From contig CM066733.1 in NCBI GenBank assembly GCA_033961575.1, positions 64,230,921 to 64,294,920 on the forward strand: a stretch of DNA of 64,000 nucleotides. Reading direction: 5' to 3'. The stretch is from Aselliscus stoliczkanus. Lineage: Eukaryota; Chordata; Mammalia; Chiroptera; Hipposideridae. How positions within the stretch are numbered: position 1 is the first letter of the stretch; each line of letters begins with the position of its first letter. Both the position numbers and the translations under genes were made by a program. The notes beneath the pieces were generated by a model. It was not told the origin of the DNA. It did not search any database and saw only the letters and a list, made by a program, of their open reading frames with translations. Shown piece after piece: positions 21,845 to 33,245 of the stretch.

Positions 21845-23283
21845 CCCCAATATCAGTTATTCGTGCCTTTTCTTTTTATCTTGATCAGTCTTATTAAGGT
21901 TTTATCACTTTTACTTATTAGAGAATCTTTAGCTTTACCAATCATCTCTATTGTGCATTATTTGCAATTCCATTCATTTCTGTTCTTAACTTTATTATTT
22001 CCTTTCTTTTTCTCTCTTTGGTTTGCCTTTGATGTTTTTTATCCCAAGATAGATGTGAGGGATACTTAAACCATTGGTGTTCGGCTTTTCTTCTTTTCTA
22101 ATAAGTGCATTTAAGACTCTTAATTTTCCTCTATGTATATAACTTTATCTGCATCTCACGTGTTTTGATATGTTTTATTTTACATTATCATCCAGTTCAA
22201 AATACTTCCCATTTTCTGTTTAGATTTTTTTCCCCTTTGTCTATGAGTTACCTAGAAATGTGTTAATTAATTTCCTAAAAGTTGAATATTTACTAATTAT
22301 ATTTTTGTTTTTAATTTTCAGCTAATTTCACTGTGGTCAAAGAACATAGTCTTTATGATTTTAATCTACTGAAAATTATTTGGGACTCACTTTGTGCCCC
22401 AGCATATGACCAATTTTGGAAATATCCCATGTGTACTTGAAGAAAACATGTTCTTCCATTGTTAGATATACTGTTCTATCAATAATTCATTCATTTGTTA
22501 ATTTTTGTTATTCAGTTCTTTCATATTCCTATGATTTTCATCTGCTTGTTCTATTAGTTACTGAAAGAGGAAAGTTAAAATCTTCCTTATGATTGCCTAA
22601 TTCTTTTTTTTTTAATTGGGGGAGGGGAACAGCGTTGGGGAATTGGGGAAACAGACAAGTTGCTGTCCTTTGGTTCTTCAGTCTAGTTGTGGAGGACATT
22701 GCTTCACTGGACCATGTTGGTATTGTCATTGCGCTCATCTCGAGTGAGGCAGATCGGTTGCCAGCCTCTGGATGGCCGTTCAGGGTGGCTCTTGGCAGCT
22801 CACACTTGCTGCCAGACACTCACACTGACTGCCGGCCACTGACTGTAGTCTATGGCAGCCCACTGCAGCAGGGGCTGCAGCTACGCCGTCGCCAGGGACT
22901 CACAGCAGCCCAGCTCCAGAGGAACTGTTGTTCACCATCTTAGCTGTAGAGGGGAGTGTCGCTGGCCCTCATATGTGGGATCCAAACCAGGGACCTGCTG
23001 TTCAGAGCCGGTGTCTCAAGCCAGCTCTTAACCAATGTGCCATTCGGCTGGCCCTATGATTGCCTAATTCTTATTTCAGTTCTCTCAAACTTTGTTTTGA
23101 GGCTATATTATTAAGTGCACACAGATTCAAAATTGCTATGCCATCTTGGTAGGTGGATTATTTTTTCAATAGAAAATGTTACTCTTTATCTCCAGTAACA
23201 TTGTTTGCCTTTTTCTTATATCAGCTTTCTTTTGCCTAGTATATATAAATACACACTAAATTTTTACTTTCAACTTTTATGTG

Positions 23284-23319
<36 letters not shown>

Positions 23320-23430
23320 TTAAATAGTTATATTTTTATCCAGTCTGACAATCTTTGCCTTTTAATTTGACTGTTTAGTCTATTAACATTTAATGTAATT
23401 GAGATGTATTTAAGTTAAATACACTATCTT
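21845..23430 (-). mobile_element. Old L1 ORF2 fragment, interrupted by one SINE
   Basis: Reverse-complement L1 ORF2 text: CTCTTTGGTTTGCCTTTGATG, AATTTCACTGTGGTCAAAGAAC, GACCAATTTTGGAAATATCCC, TTGTTAGATATACTGTTC, then (after the SINE) TTTGTTTTGAGGCTATATTA and CAGTCTGACAATCTTTGCC. The frame is thoroughly broken, so this is an old copy. An (AT)n run sits at about 23287-23316. Confidence 0.8.
22606..23055 (-). mobile_element. Long composite tRNA-derived SINE, copy 6
   Basis: In reverse: poly-T, AATTGGGGGAGGGGAACAGC at the left and CATTCGGCTGGCCC at the right. A perfect 17-bp duplication ATGATTGCCTAATTCTT flanks it at 22589-22605 and 23056-23072, inside the old L1. Confidence 0.95.
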
Positions 23431-23440
23431 ACAATTTGTA

Positions 23441-23834
23441 CTTTAAAAAAAAAAACGATTTTATTGGGGAATTCAGGGAGGGGAACAGTGTTGGAGAATT
23501 GGGGAAGGGGACCAGTCAATTTGTTGTTCTTCAATCTTCGTTGAGGAGGGCGCCAGTCACCATCTGGCTTCCCCGTTGACAGCTCCTGGCCTCTAAGCTC
23601 AAGGTACTGAGTTCAGTCTTAGTTGCAGGTGGGCATAGCGCACCATAGAACAGGCAATCTTGTTGCTACTCCAGCTGAGCCATCCTGCCACCTCTTGGCA
23701 GCTCAGCAACAGCTCAGTAACAGCTCAGCTCGGGAGCAGCATTCACTGGCCCATTGGGAATCAACCGGCAGACTTGTTGCTCAGAACTCGCTCTCTAAGC
23801 CAACTCTTAACCAACTGAGCCACTCGGCTGGCCC
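23441..23834 (-). mobile_element. Dimeric tRNA-like SINE, copy 7
   Basis: In reverse: AAAAAACGATTTTATTGGGG at the left, the dimer parts (CCAGCTGAGCCATCCTGCC; TCTTAACCAACTGAGCCACTC) and a GGCTGGCCC right end. Target duplication ACAATTTGTA at 23431-23440 and 23835-23844. Confidence 0.9.
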
Positions 23835-24253
23835 ACAATTTGTATTTTTTTAAATGAGCCAAAACTTGAATAGACAATTCATCAGAAAATGATACAGGAA
23901 TGGCCAGCTCATATAAAACTCATTAAAGAGAGTTCAAAATTATTATCCATTATGGAAATCCAGTTAAATGAGGTCACTTCATACTACTAGAACATCGAAA
24001 ATTAAAAGAACGAACAATACCAATTGTTGGTGATGTAGAGCAACCAGAATTCTTCTACACTGATGGTAAGGGTATAAAATGGTATGATCACTTTGTAAAA
24101 TTATTTGGTAGTTTATTATAAAAATTAAACACACACTTACCCTATGGCTCAGCAATTCCAGCAAATCTTTGAAATGTATCCAAGAACAAAAATCAATATG
24201 AAAGTCATTATAATAGGCTTGTATGAGAATGAGTAGAGAGAAACTCAAAACTT

Positions 24254-24694
24254 GGGCTGGCTGAATGGTGCATTGGTTAAGAGCTGGCTTGGGAAGCCAG
24301 TGACCCCGGTTCGGATTCCACATTTGAGGGCCAATGACACTGCCCTCTACAGCTAAGATGGTGAACAACAGCTCCACCTGGAGCTGGGCTACTGTGAGTC
24401 CCCGGGGATGGCATAGCTGCAACCCCTGCTGCAGTGGGCTGCCATAGGCTACAGTGAGTGGCCGGCAGCTGGTGTGAGCTGCCAAGAGCTGCTGTGAGCG
24501 GCCATCCAGAGGTCAGCGACCGATCTGCCTCACCAGAGAAGAGCACAATGATGATACCAACATGGGCCAGTGAAGCAACGTCCTCCACAACTAGACTGAA
24601 GAACAAAGGGCAGCAACTTGTCTGTTCCCCTTCTCCGGTTCCTCAGCACTGTTCTCCTTCCCCAATTCCCCAATAAAAATCTTTTTAAAAAACC
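24254..24694 (+). mobile_element. Long composite tRNA-derived SINE, copy 8
   Basis: Head GGGCTGGCTGAATGGTGC, full body and tail AATAAAAATCTTTTT. Perfect duplication CTCAAAACTT at 24244-24253 and 24695-24704 in the host L1. Confidence 0.93.
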
Positions 24695-24946
24695 CTCAAA
24701 ACTTCTAGCAATAAAAGAATGGATAAACAAACTGTGATGTACTCATGTATAGTCATACAGTATTCATACAGTGCTGCATATGATGTTCCATTCAATGGTA
24801 GACTGCATATGCAATGGTGGTCTATTAATATTATAATGGAGCTGGAAAATTCCTATCTCCTAGTGACATCATGACCATCATAACATTGTAACACAATGAA
24901 TTACTCACATGCTTGTGGTGATGCTTGTATAAATAAACCTAACGTG

Positions 24947-25098
24947 GGCCAGCCGAGTGGTGCGGTGGTTGGGAGCTGGCTTGGGATGCCAGCGGCCCTG
25001 GTTTGGATCCCATATGTGGGGGCCAGTGACACTGCCCTCAAAAAAAAAAAAAGGAAAGAAAGAAATAAAGTATATGATTATAAAAAATAAAAAAAAAG
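24947..25098 (+). mobile_element. Short monomeric tRNA-like SINE, copy a
   Basis: A head of about 95 bp only (GGCCAGCCGAGTGGTGCGG ... GCCAGTGACACTGCCCTC), then directly an A-rich tail. Duplication TAAACCTAACGTG / TAAACCTAATGTG at 24934-24946 and 25099-25111. Confidence 0.93.
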
Positions 25099-25284
25099 TA
25101 AACCTAATGTGCTGCAAGAATACAAAAGTATAGCACATACAATTAATTATGTATAGTAAATAATACTTGATAATGATAATAAAGACTATATTACTGATTT
25201 ATGTATTAACTATACTATACCTTTTATTGTTATTCAGTGCACTGTTTCTACTCATGAAAAAGTTTACTATAAAACACTACACTG

Positions 25285-25392
25285 GGCTGGCCAAGTGGCG
25301 CAGTTGTTAAGCACTGGCTTGGGAAGCCAGCGGCCTCGGTTCGGGTCCCACATATGAGGGTCAGTGACACTGCCCTCAAAAAAAAACAAAAA
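25285..25392 (+). mobile_element. Short monomeric tRNA-like SINE, copy b
   Basis: GGCTGGCCAAGTGGCGC head, B-box-like GGTTCGGGTCC, GACACTGCCCTC then A tail. Flanked by imperfect copies of (A)CTACACTG. Confidence 0.9.
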
Positions 25393-26090
25393 ACCTACAC
25401 TGCATTAAGCCAGCAGCAGCCTCACACATCTCGTGTTTACCGAGTCTCTTGATTACATCACATTCTCTTGTGCTTGATTTAATCTTATGTTGTTTTATAA
25501 ATTTATGTAGCCTAAGTGTACAGTGTTTTTAAAATCTGCAGTAGTATATAATAATGTCCGAGGCCTTCCATTCACTCCATACTCACTCACTGACTCACCC
25601 AGAGTAACTTCTAGTCCTACAAACTCCATTCATGGTAAGTGCCCCCCTATACTGGGGTACCATTTTTCTTTTATACCATGTTATTACTGTACATTTTCTA
25701 TGTTTAGACATGTTTAGATACACAAACACTTCCTTTGTATTAAAATGCCTACAGTATTCAATACAGTAACATAGTATAAGTTTGTAGCCTAGGAGCAATG
25801 GGCTATATCATATAGCCCAGGTTTGTAGTAGGCTAGACCATCTAGGTTTGTGCTCTCTATAATGCTTGCACAATGACTAACTCGCCTAACAACACATTTC
25901 TCAGAATATTTCTCCATCATTAAGTGGTGCATGACTATAATGAATACTACTCAGCAATAACAAAAGAATAAACTACTGATACAGACAACAAAATAAATCT
26001 CATAGACAATATGATGAGTGACAGTTACCAGACATAAAAAGTATATACTAAAGTATTTCGTATTATTATATCACGTTAAAAATATCCCAA

Positions 26091-27554
26091 CGGTTACATG
26101 ATTTCTAATAACTCTTTTAATGGGTACTCGAAAATTTTAAGGCTCATGCCTATAACCCATGGGCAAGAAATGTCCCATGTTAGCAGCTGTCTTAGACTTT
26201 CTCTTCTGGGAGCAAAATTTCTTGGGTTACCATCATTAAGTTATGGAAGTTAAACTTACCTCACTACTTCCTGGACTACACCTGTGGGGCTGAACAAGCG
26301 AGGCAGAGAAATTTGCATTAAACCCATGGTGCCAGCAACATCCTGGCCACCAATGCTGGTAGATGACCATCAACAGTGTCATTAAGAAAATTTCAGGACA
26401 TCTTATATCATTTTATATGATCCAGGCATCAACTAGGGTCTCTCCAATCCTTATATCCTTGAGGAAATATGCCTTAAAAGCCCCAGTTTTACAATTGTCT
26501 TCCTCATCTGTTTCTCTGAATCTGGGTCCATGCACACATCATTCAAATGCAAAATACCATCCTTTCAGGTTCTTAAAACAAACAAAGTAGTTTGTTTGTT
26601 TAAACAAACTACTCACACCCGAAGGTTTTATACTTTAGTGGAGTCTTCGGGGTCACAGGGAACAGTCCCCATCAGGTAGCACCATTTACTGGCACCACCC
26701 CAATTCTCACTCACCTCCTTGCTCCCTTCCTTTCTTCTTTCCTCCACTTTCAGAGGAATCATCAATTCTTCCAGTTTCTCCCACAGATTATTTTTCAAAC
26801 AAGCTCCATTCATGCTTGGTTTGGAGAAGAGATATTTTCACCTTTCCATCCAAACAGGCTTTTGCAAGAATTTCTTTGGAACACACCCAATATCCTCTCT
26901 GAAGAGAATTCTGATAGATATGATATCCATTTTGTTGAGTCTATGTTCAGATTTGGTAACTCTCTGATGAGATATTTGGGACACGGAAGACCCAGTGGCC
27001 ATGAATTTCCAAACAGAAGCAGTATCCCTGAATTGCTTGATCTTTAAAGCATGGGAATGGCTTAGCTCCCAGAAAAGATGAGCACAGCCACAGTACCTCG
27101 GATTTGGAAGCAAGCCATAGCATTGTTCTACTTGAATCTCCCTCCTCACAATTGTTCTTATCAGTGGTTGCAGGTTATGGGGAAGGGGAAATGAGGGTAT
27201 GTCAAAAATGGCTGTTTGGGAAGGGCTTGGAATCGGTTCAACATTTCAAGGCGAAGGGGATGAAGAAAGCTGTAGGCCTAAATTTCCTGCAGAGCTCAAG
27301 TATTTGACTTTCACTAGCAGCACTCACTTGAGTTTAATTTCAGTTCACTCCAGCCAATCTGAAAATCCTCAAACCATATGTTCCTAGGATAGAAGAGATA
27401 GGGAGGCCCTACCCTATAACAGGTCTTGGAGTGATTGATTGGGCCCTGTGATATTTGGTAAACCTGTGACTTAAAACTTGACCCTTAGGTTAGAGGTACA
27501 ATAAAGTAGGTAAAAAGCTTATTGCAATGCCTGGCTGGCTTTTAATTGGTGCTA
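26091..27554. other. Unassigned intergenic sequence
   Basis: Four to five short open frames overlap here (26628-27387) on both strands, none with family likeness or splice context. A small palindrome AGTAGTTTGTTTGTTTAAAC...ACTACT occurs near 26588-26610. No gene call. Confidence 0.4.
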
Positions 27555-28073
27555 CAGTAGCCTCTTCCTTCATCCACAGTGTCACTTTCCATGATTTCAT
27601 TTACCTCTGGGAAACCATGATCCAAAAATATTAAATGGAAAATTCCAAAACTAAACAATTCATAAGTTTTAAATTGTTTGTTGCTCTGAGTTGCATGATG
27701 AAATCTCACACTGCCCCACACTGTCTCGCCCAGGACGTAAATCATCCTTTTGTCCAGCAAATCCATACTGTCTCCGCTATTGCCCATTAGTCACTGTGTA
27801 GCTGTCTGGATTATCAGATCGATGGTCATGGTATTGCAGTGCTTGTGTTCAAGTAGCCCTTATTTTACTTAACAATGGCCCCAACTGCAAGAATAGTGAT
27901 GCTGGAAATCTGGATATGCCAAAGAGAAGCCATAAAATGTTTCCTTTAAGTGAAAAGGTATGTATGTACAGGAAAAAAACATAATATATATATAGGGTTT
28001 GGTACTACCTGTACTTTCAGGCATCTACTGGAGGTCTTGAAACGTATCCTGCTCTGATAAGCTGGGACTACTA

Positions 28074-28074
<1 letters not shown>
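27555..28074. mobile_element. Tigger2/MER2-like DNA transposon relic
   Basis: TTTCCATGATTTCATTTACC, ATGATCCAAAAATATTAAATGG, GGTATGTATGTACAGG, TATATAGGGTTTGGTACTACC, TTTCAGGCATCTACTGGAGGTC and a GGGACTACTAT end match the mammalian MER2/Tigger2 layout. No transposase frame is left. Confidence 0.7.

Positions 28075-28112
<38 letters not shown>
28075..28112. repeat. (ATT)n microsatellite
   Basis: About twelve ATT units directly after the Tigger-like element's end. Confidence 0.95.
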
Positions 28113-28113
<1 letters not shown>

Positions 28114-29439
28114 CTTTACCTCTTAGATAGCATATGAAATCTTCTGTTGTCTTTTTATGAGGAACAAGCAATGAAATTTGAAAATATAAAGGTGATGAAA
28201 GGGCTATAAGATATAGTTCATGACTTCAAGAGTTTAAAATCTGATTGAGTGTAAAATATAATGCTTCAGCAACCAATATTAATTGATAATGTGAAGTAGT
28301 ATGCTTAGTGACAAGTAAACGGAACTGATCTTTGGGGCTATTGTAGGTCAGAAGATAGTGAGTTCACCCTGGGCTGGAGGTGAAGGGTGAGGAAAGTGTG
28401 TATCTTAGGTGGTCGATGAGACCTAGGCAAATGGAGTGGAGAGGGGAGTTTAAGGTGTGAAATACAATGCAGAGTTTAGAATTCACAATGACTGAGAGTA
28501 AACGAGATTGGATGTAGCATGCAGATTATGGAAAAAATAGAGAAGATGGGTGTACTGGGCTAGACTGTGGATGGCCTTGAATGCCAGGACTAGAAACCTG
28601 ACTTTTATGCTCATAGTAGGACATTGAGGATGAGCAGACCCCTAACACAGAAAGACATTCAATTCCACAACCATTTAGACTCCAGCTGGATTCAACACAG
28701 AGAAAAGTTCTCAGAGAAAACCATTTCCAGTAGCTGGTATTGCTTATTGAAGCAACTGGTCTACTGGCATGTCACAACATGACATCTACAGTTCTATATG
28801 GGCACAGGGAGGGAACTGTGTAGAAGCCACCCCATTCCTGATGGTTCAGCTGAGTCATTTCAGTCACTGTGAATGAGCCCCTCTCCCATCTACTTCTCCT
28901 GGCATGCTCCTCCTGCAGCTCCACCAAACACCATGCCCGCCCAGTCGTTGCATAGCTTTTATCTTCATAACCTTGGTCTAGCTGTTTCAACTTTCTAAAT
29001 TTCATTCCTCACGATTCTAACTGTGCCATTATACCCCACCATAAGTGTCTCTTTATAAATGCTTACTTGCATATCATCCCCAAATTTTAGACTTTCTTAC
29101 TTTTCAAATTATAAATGGTCAACCATGTCTTGATTCATCATTACATTGGTGGTCCACCTCAGTGCTACTTTAGATTATACAATCTAGGAGAGGTCTGAGA
29201 GGTCCTAAGGAACCTGGATAAAAGTCATTTTTAATGTTTTACTACTTAGAGGAGATAAATAAAGACAAGAGGGGGGAATGCTAAATATTAGGCAGATGAC
29301 AGATGGAATCCTTTTCACGGAAATAATGTAACATAAATGGGAAAGGACAAAAAGGTTATTTATATAAAGAAATTGAGCACCAAAACCAACACCTTTGAAA
29401 AAACAGAAAACCAACACACATACCAAAAAAAAACCCCAA
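28113..29439. repeat. Ancient repeat-like segment and unassigned DNA
   Basis: About 28540-28650 (GGCTAGACTGTGGATGGCCTTG ... GACTTTTATGCTCATAGTAG) resembles the same dispersed ancient LINE-like repeat as 7605-8100. The rest is unassigned. Confidence 0.35.
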
Positions 29440-29680
29440 ACAAACCAGAAATCTATTCTTCCACAGTTCTAGAGGCCAGAAGTCAAAATCAGTGTGTCAG
29501 CAGCGTTACATTCCCTCCAAAGGCCTTATGGGAGAATCCCTCCTCACCTCTTCTAGCATCCCATGGTTCTTTGAGTTCCTGGCTTATGGTTGTATCTCTC
29601 CCATTTCTGCTTCTGTCTTCACACAGCCTTGATCTGTTTTCCCTTTGGGTCTCTCCTCTGGTGTCTGTTATGTGTATGTC
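29440..29680 (-). mobile_element. MLT1-type LTR fragment
   Basis: Reverse MLT1 text: CCACAGTTCTAGAGGCCAG, AAGTCAAAATCAGTGTGTCAGC, ATTCCCTCCAAAGGCCTTATG, GGAGAATCCCTCCTCACCTC, then TTCTGCTTCTGTCTTCACAC. Its 5' part is missing. Confidence 0.7.
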
Positions 29681-30431
29681 CAGTTACATTTGCCATTGGA
29701 TTTTCAAAACTGAATGAACAATAAGCCCTTAGGCAGGACAATCCTTGCTTTATCCTCTATCTCTGTCCTGGGGCTGGGACTACACACCCATCCCAGGATC
29801 CCAGTCTCATAAATGTGCTCCAGCCCTCCCTTGTACTTCCTCTTTATTCATAGCGGCCTAGTCTCTTCCCTCCTCTTCTTCCCTTTGCCATGTCCCACAT
29901 GACCAAAGCATCCTTGTCTGACCTCCCTGGAGCTCTCTGTCACTTCTCTTGAACCTCCAGTATAGAGAAAACGCAACTCAAAACAGACGAAATTACAGAT
30001 GCCCGATAACTGAGGTGCTCGGGTAGCCGACTTCAAAGAGGAGAAAGGGGAGGTGACGTGGACCTCCTCTTAGGCAGGCACAAGGATGGAGGCACACTGC
30101 ATGAATGTGGAAGGAGCTTGCAGAAATATTAAGTTTACTTAGTAACTGAATGGAGCATTACTGGGCCAAGTGTTTTTTATCTCCATCATTCTGCTTAAAG
30201 AGATTGTGCTTTCTGCCACGGACAACTTGACTCCATTGTGCTCTCTCACCTTGTTTCCTTCCTCCAGGACCTTTCTGCATCTTTGAAGATTTTATTTTGT
30301 GATTTCAGGGTTTTACTGTTTGGGGATTATTTTTTTTCTCCAAAGACATCTGGGTAGCTTGGTTCTGTATTATAAAACCCAAAGCAATCTATCTCAGTAA
30401 GTAATCTTCTGAGAAAACACTCTATTAAATA
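29681..30431. other. Unassigned intergenic sequence
   Basis: Nothing recognised. The region ends with the TA target dinucleotide of the next element. Confidence 0.35.
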
Positions 30432-30646
30432 CAGACGGTGCCAAAAAAATGTAAACAAATTTTAAGAAAGGTAAAAACTGTATTAAAATTGTAATACTCA
30501 ATATATACTGATAACAAACGGTGCGTACAAGTCACTTTTGACTTCTGGAATTACAAGAGGTGCTCAAAGTGGTTACCATCAGTTTAGTTTTAATACAGTT
30601 TTTTCCTTTCTTAAATAAAATGTGTATACATTTTTTTTGGCACCCT
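30432..30646. mobile_element. Mariner-type MITE
   Basis: Two inverted ends of about 55 bp pair across the element. The left reads GGTGCCAAAAAAATGTAAAC ... AAGAAAGGTAAAAACTG; the right is its near reverse complement, ending TTTTTTTTGGCACCCT. A TA lies at the left edge. At about 215 bp it is far too short for a transposase, so it is a deleted non-autonomous copy. Confidence 0.85.
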
Positions 30647-31689
30647 AATGCAAATTGTTACTGTGAACCATCCAGGAAAAATAGAGAAAGGACTCTCTGG
30701 GCTTTGACAATACAACTTGACTCCTATAATTCCACTGGGCTGGAGATGCATGTGCCCAGTAAGCGGTCCTTTCATACTTCAGTTTTACATTTTCTAAACA
30801 GTGTTGCCCAAGGCTATTGCCCTTGAGTTACTTCACAACGAACACATTCTTAACCTTGACATATGTACACACCTGTCATTTTGAGCTTCTTGGATTCCTG
30901 CCGTGGCATCAAAGATGTATTTTTATATTAAGATTTCTTTCTGATTATAAATGTAGTTCATGTTCATTTATAAAAAGATACTAAACATCATCTGCAGCTC
31001 CACTACCCAAATATAATTATGTTAACACTCTCTTACTCCTTTTCTACCCATATATATATAAGATGACTCATGTGCATCTTTGTATTCTGTTTTTTAAAAA
31101 TGTTGACATTACGTAGTGTGCATGCATGAAGTATAAGCATATTTGTAGAAGACCAATAGACTATTTTTCAAATAGGAAACTCGAATATTAGCTGATGTAA
31201 TTTGTTGGTTTAGAAGATGCAAAGATATTTTTCTTTATTGTGGAGCCAAATGACTTTGTAAAAGGCAAAGGATTTTGCTTAAATAAGTGGTTGGCCCAAC
31301 CCACCGGACAATCAAATGGGAAACTCGTTGCCCTTGGCTCTGTGCGTTTCCCAGGTTGTAACACGGACTGTGCAGGGGAACAATGCTCACAGCAGGGGAA
31401 AAGGTACGCTGAATGTTTTGCAAGGGATATTAAGATTGCTGATGACTCCTTTAAATTTCCCTGTCTACAGATCGTATCAATCTATCTACACATATTTAAA
31501 TTCAGTTTTGGTTTTGGTGTACAATTCGGTGCAGAGTGGGCAGACATGGGAACCACAAAAGAGAAATTATAGAATTGTGGGATGGAAAAAAAATAAAATA
31601 ACTTAAGGTTTATTGAGGTGTTTTTTTGTTTAACAAAAATTATGAAGATGAAGAGAATGAACTGCATATTGTTTTAGCAACGTGCAACA
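30647..31689. other. Unassigned intergenic sequence
   Basis: Frames of 110 and 96 codons overlap at 31240-31606, but neither resembles a known protein and both lack splice context. 30915-31090 (TTTCTGATTATAAATGTAGT ... ATTCTGTTTTT) is probably an old dispersed repeat I cannot name. Confidence 0.35.
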
Positions 31690-31830
31690 TAGGGTAGGGG
31701 AAACTTTGGTGCCAAAAGACCTCTGTTCAAATGCTGACTCTGCCACTTTCCTGAGCCTAGGTTTCCTTATTTGTAAAAGTGAAAATAGCACCTTCCTCAA
31801 AGCATTGGTGGAAATGAAAAAAATAGGTGT
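31690..31830 (+). repeat. MIR SINE
   Basis: AAATGCTGACTCTGCCACTTTC, CTGAGCCTAGGTTTCCTTATTTG, AAAGTGAAAATAGCACC and GGTGGAAATG: MIR sense layout. Confidence 0.75.
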
Positions 31831-32542
31831 GAAAACTCAGAGCCTGGAAGATTATACAGGCGTGTGCAGTGTTAGTTTCCAACTCGTCTCCCACAACTAA
31901 GCTACATTGGTTTGAGACCTCAGAATGGAGGGAAAAAAATATATGAGTAGTGTAAGTAATCGCGACGTATTAGTATATTAATGGAGCTTAGTTATACTGT
32001 GCATTGCATTTATTTTTAGGCATTTGGGAAGTTATTTTTTTTCAATAACTCATGATAACTACATTTTGCACTTTGCAGTGATTATAACCTTCAAAAGACA
32101 TTTACACACAGTATTTTCTATGATTTTTCCTGGAACGAAATAAAGCAAGCATTACTTAGTGAGCGTTTAGAAGGCTAAGATTAGAGGCTAGGTCCCTAAT
32201 CTTGACAATTGGGTGGACTCTGACCTTCTTCCACATCTAAAGATTGCAGTGATCATTAAAAAAAAAAAAAGTTTAAAAGTTATGATCAGCAAAACCAGAT
32301 CTGTAGAGTCATGGAAAATATCAGATGTCTACAACTGAACCAGAATGATATATAATGTAATAAAAAAATGATCATGATTTAACGAAGGCAAACACTTAAT
32401 ATGCTAGAAAGGATCAATTAATTTGGAAATCACCCTCAGGATTTGAAAATTCTGGGTGTTTTTGCATCAATATTCCACCAGGGGACACTGTTGGCCGCTC
32501 TCAGAGAGGACCCTAGCGCTGACTCTGGAGCTATTTTACTTC
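31831..32542. other. Unassigned intergenic sequence
   Basis: Nothing recognised; a poly-A stretch lies near 32258. Confidence 0.35.
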
Positions 32543-32550
32543 TTTTAGGC

Positions 32551-32850
32551 CAGGGGTCCGCAAACTTTTGAGACAGAAGAGCCACCAGGGGTCAGCAAAC
32601 TGTGGCTCATGAGCCGCAGGCTCTGAAGTAAAATTGAAAATGAAAATAAAACTATCATAGTTTCCTTTATAAAATTTTTAAATATTATTCACATAATGGT
32701 GATTATGTAAAAATATATTTATGGCTCTCGAATAATTTTTAAATTATTGTGAGGGACAGGATTGGCTCTTCCAGGGGTCGGCAAACTTTTGAGATGGAAT
32801 GTATCGAAAGAGCTGCATGTGGCTCATGAGCTGTGGTTTGCCGAACCCTG
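32551..32850. mobile_element. Non-autonomous hAT element, copy 2
   Basis: 300 bp from CAGGGGTCCGCAAAC to GGTTTGCCGAACCCTG, with 8-bp target duplications TTTTAGGC (32543-32550) and TTTTAGAC (32851-32858). Same composite plan as 17946-18249, including the internal CAGGGGTCGGCAAAC at 32772 that starts a 79-bp terminal unit. No coding frame. Confidence 0.93.
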
Positions 32851-33039
32851 TTTTAGACTGAAAAGCTAGGTGACAGTTGCAGTTCCCAATATCCTGTTCT
32901 GATGGCTTTTTCTAATTTCCTAACTGTTTTGCGCTGAGGATAAAGTGTCTTAAATTGAAAACATACACGTATGTTTTAAAGTTCTTATCTATATGTGTCA
33001 CGTTCCTTACAGTTCATTTAACGAGTCTTAAATTTTAAA
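32851..33039. other. Unassigned intergenic sequence
   Basis: Nothing recognised. Confidence 0.3.
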
Positions 33040-33245
33040 ATAGAGGGGAAAATGAGGCCGTGAAAAGCATTCAATCTTCACAACAACCCTATAGGTAAAT
33101 TTGTTTTTCTGTTTTGCACCTGAGGAAACTGAATTTCAAAGAAAGTTCTATCCCCAAGGTCAGGCAGACAGTAAGTAAGCAGAGAAGCCAGATCCGAACT
33201 CCAAGCCTGTCTGAATGCCAAGCCCCAGTTCTTTGCACTACTCTG
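33040..33245 (-). repeat. MIR SINE
   Basis: CAATCTTCACAACAACCCTATAGG, TGCACCTGAGGAAACTGAA, AGTAAGTAAGCAGAGAAGCC and ATCCGAACTCCAAGCCTGTC follow the MIR reverse layout closely. Confidence 0.85.

Larger units (their letters stand above)
24750..25937. mobile_element. Tigger-like (pogo/Tc1-mariner) non-autonomous DNA transposon
   Basis: Ends TAGTCATAC... and ...GGTGCATGACTA are imperfect inverted repeats, with TA target dinucleotides at 24748-24749 and 25938-25939. Interior text (TTGTAGCCTAGGAGCAATGG, TAGACCATCTAGGTTTGTG, CTCGCCTAACAACACATTTC) matches a mammalian Tigger family with CAGTCATGCG ends. No transposase frame survives. Two short SINEs sit inside. Confidence 0.82.
23860..26090 (+). mobile_element. 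Old L1 3' fragment hosting three layers of insertions
   Basis: L1 pieces at about 23860-24253 (GACAATTCATCAGAAAATGA; CTATGGCTCAGCAATTCC), 24695-24747 (AATGGATAAACAAACTGTG) and 25938-26090 (ATGAATACTACTCAGCAATA) read as one L1 end when insertions are removed. The first gap is a SINE; the second is a Tigger-like element that carries two SINEs of its own. Confidence 0.85.

Noticed and set aside
22593..22943. Open frames of 70-140 codons inside SINE bodies, repeated at many sites (also 9021-9341, 37437-37751, 56235-56603, 58233-58652)
   Set aside because: All translate the same SINE body in the same frame (…LVAEDVASLAHVGIVIALF… style). They are shadows of a G+C-rich non-coding repeat.
31240..31606. 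Overlapping plus-strand frames of 110 and 96 codons
   Set aside because: No protein family likeness, no splice signals in phase and no start context that stands out; AT-rich intergenic DNA.
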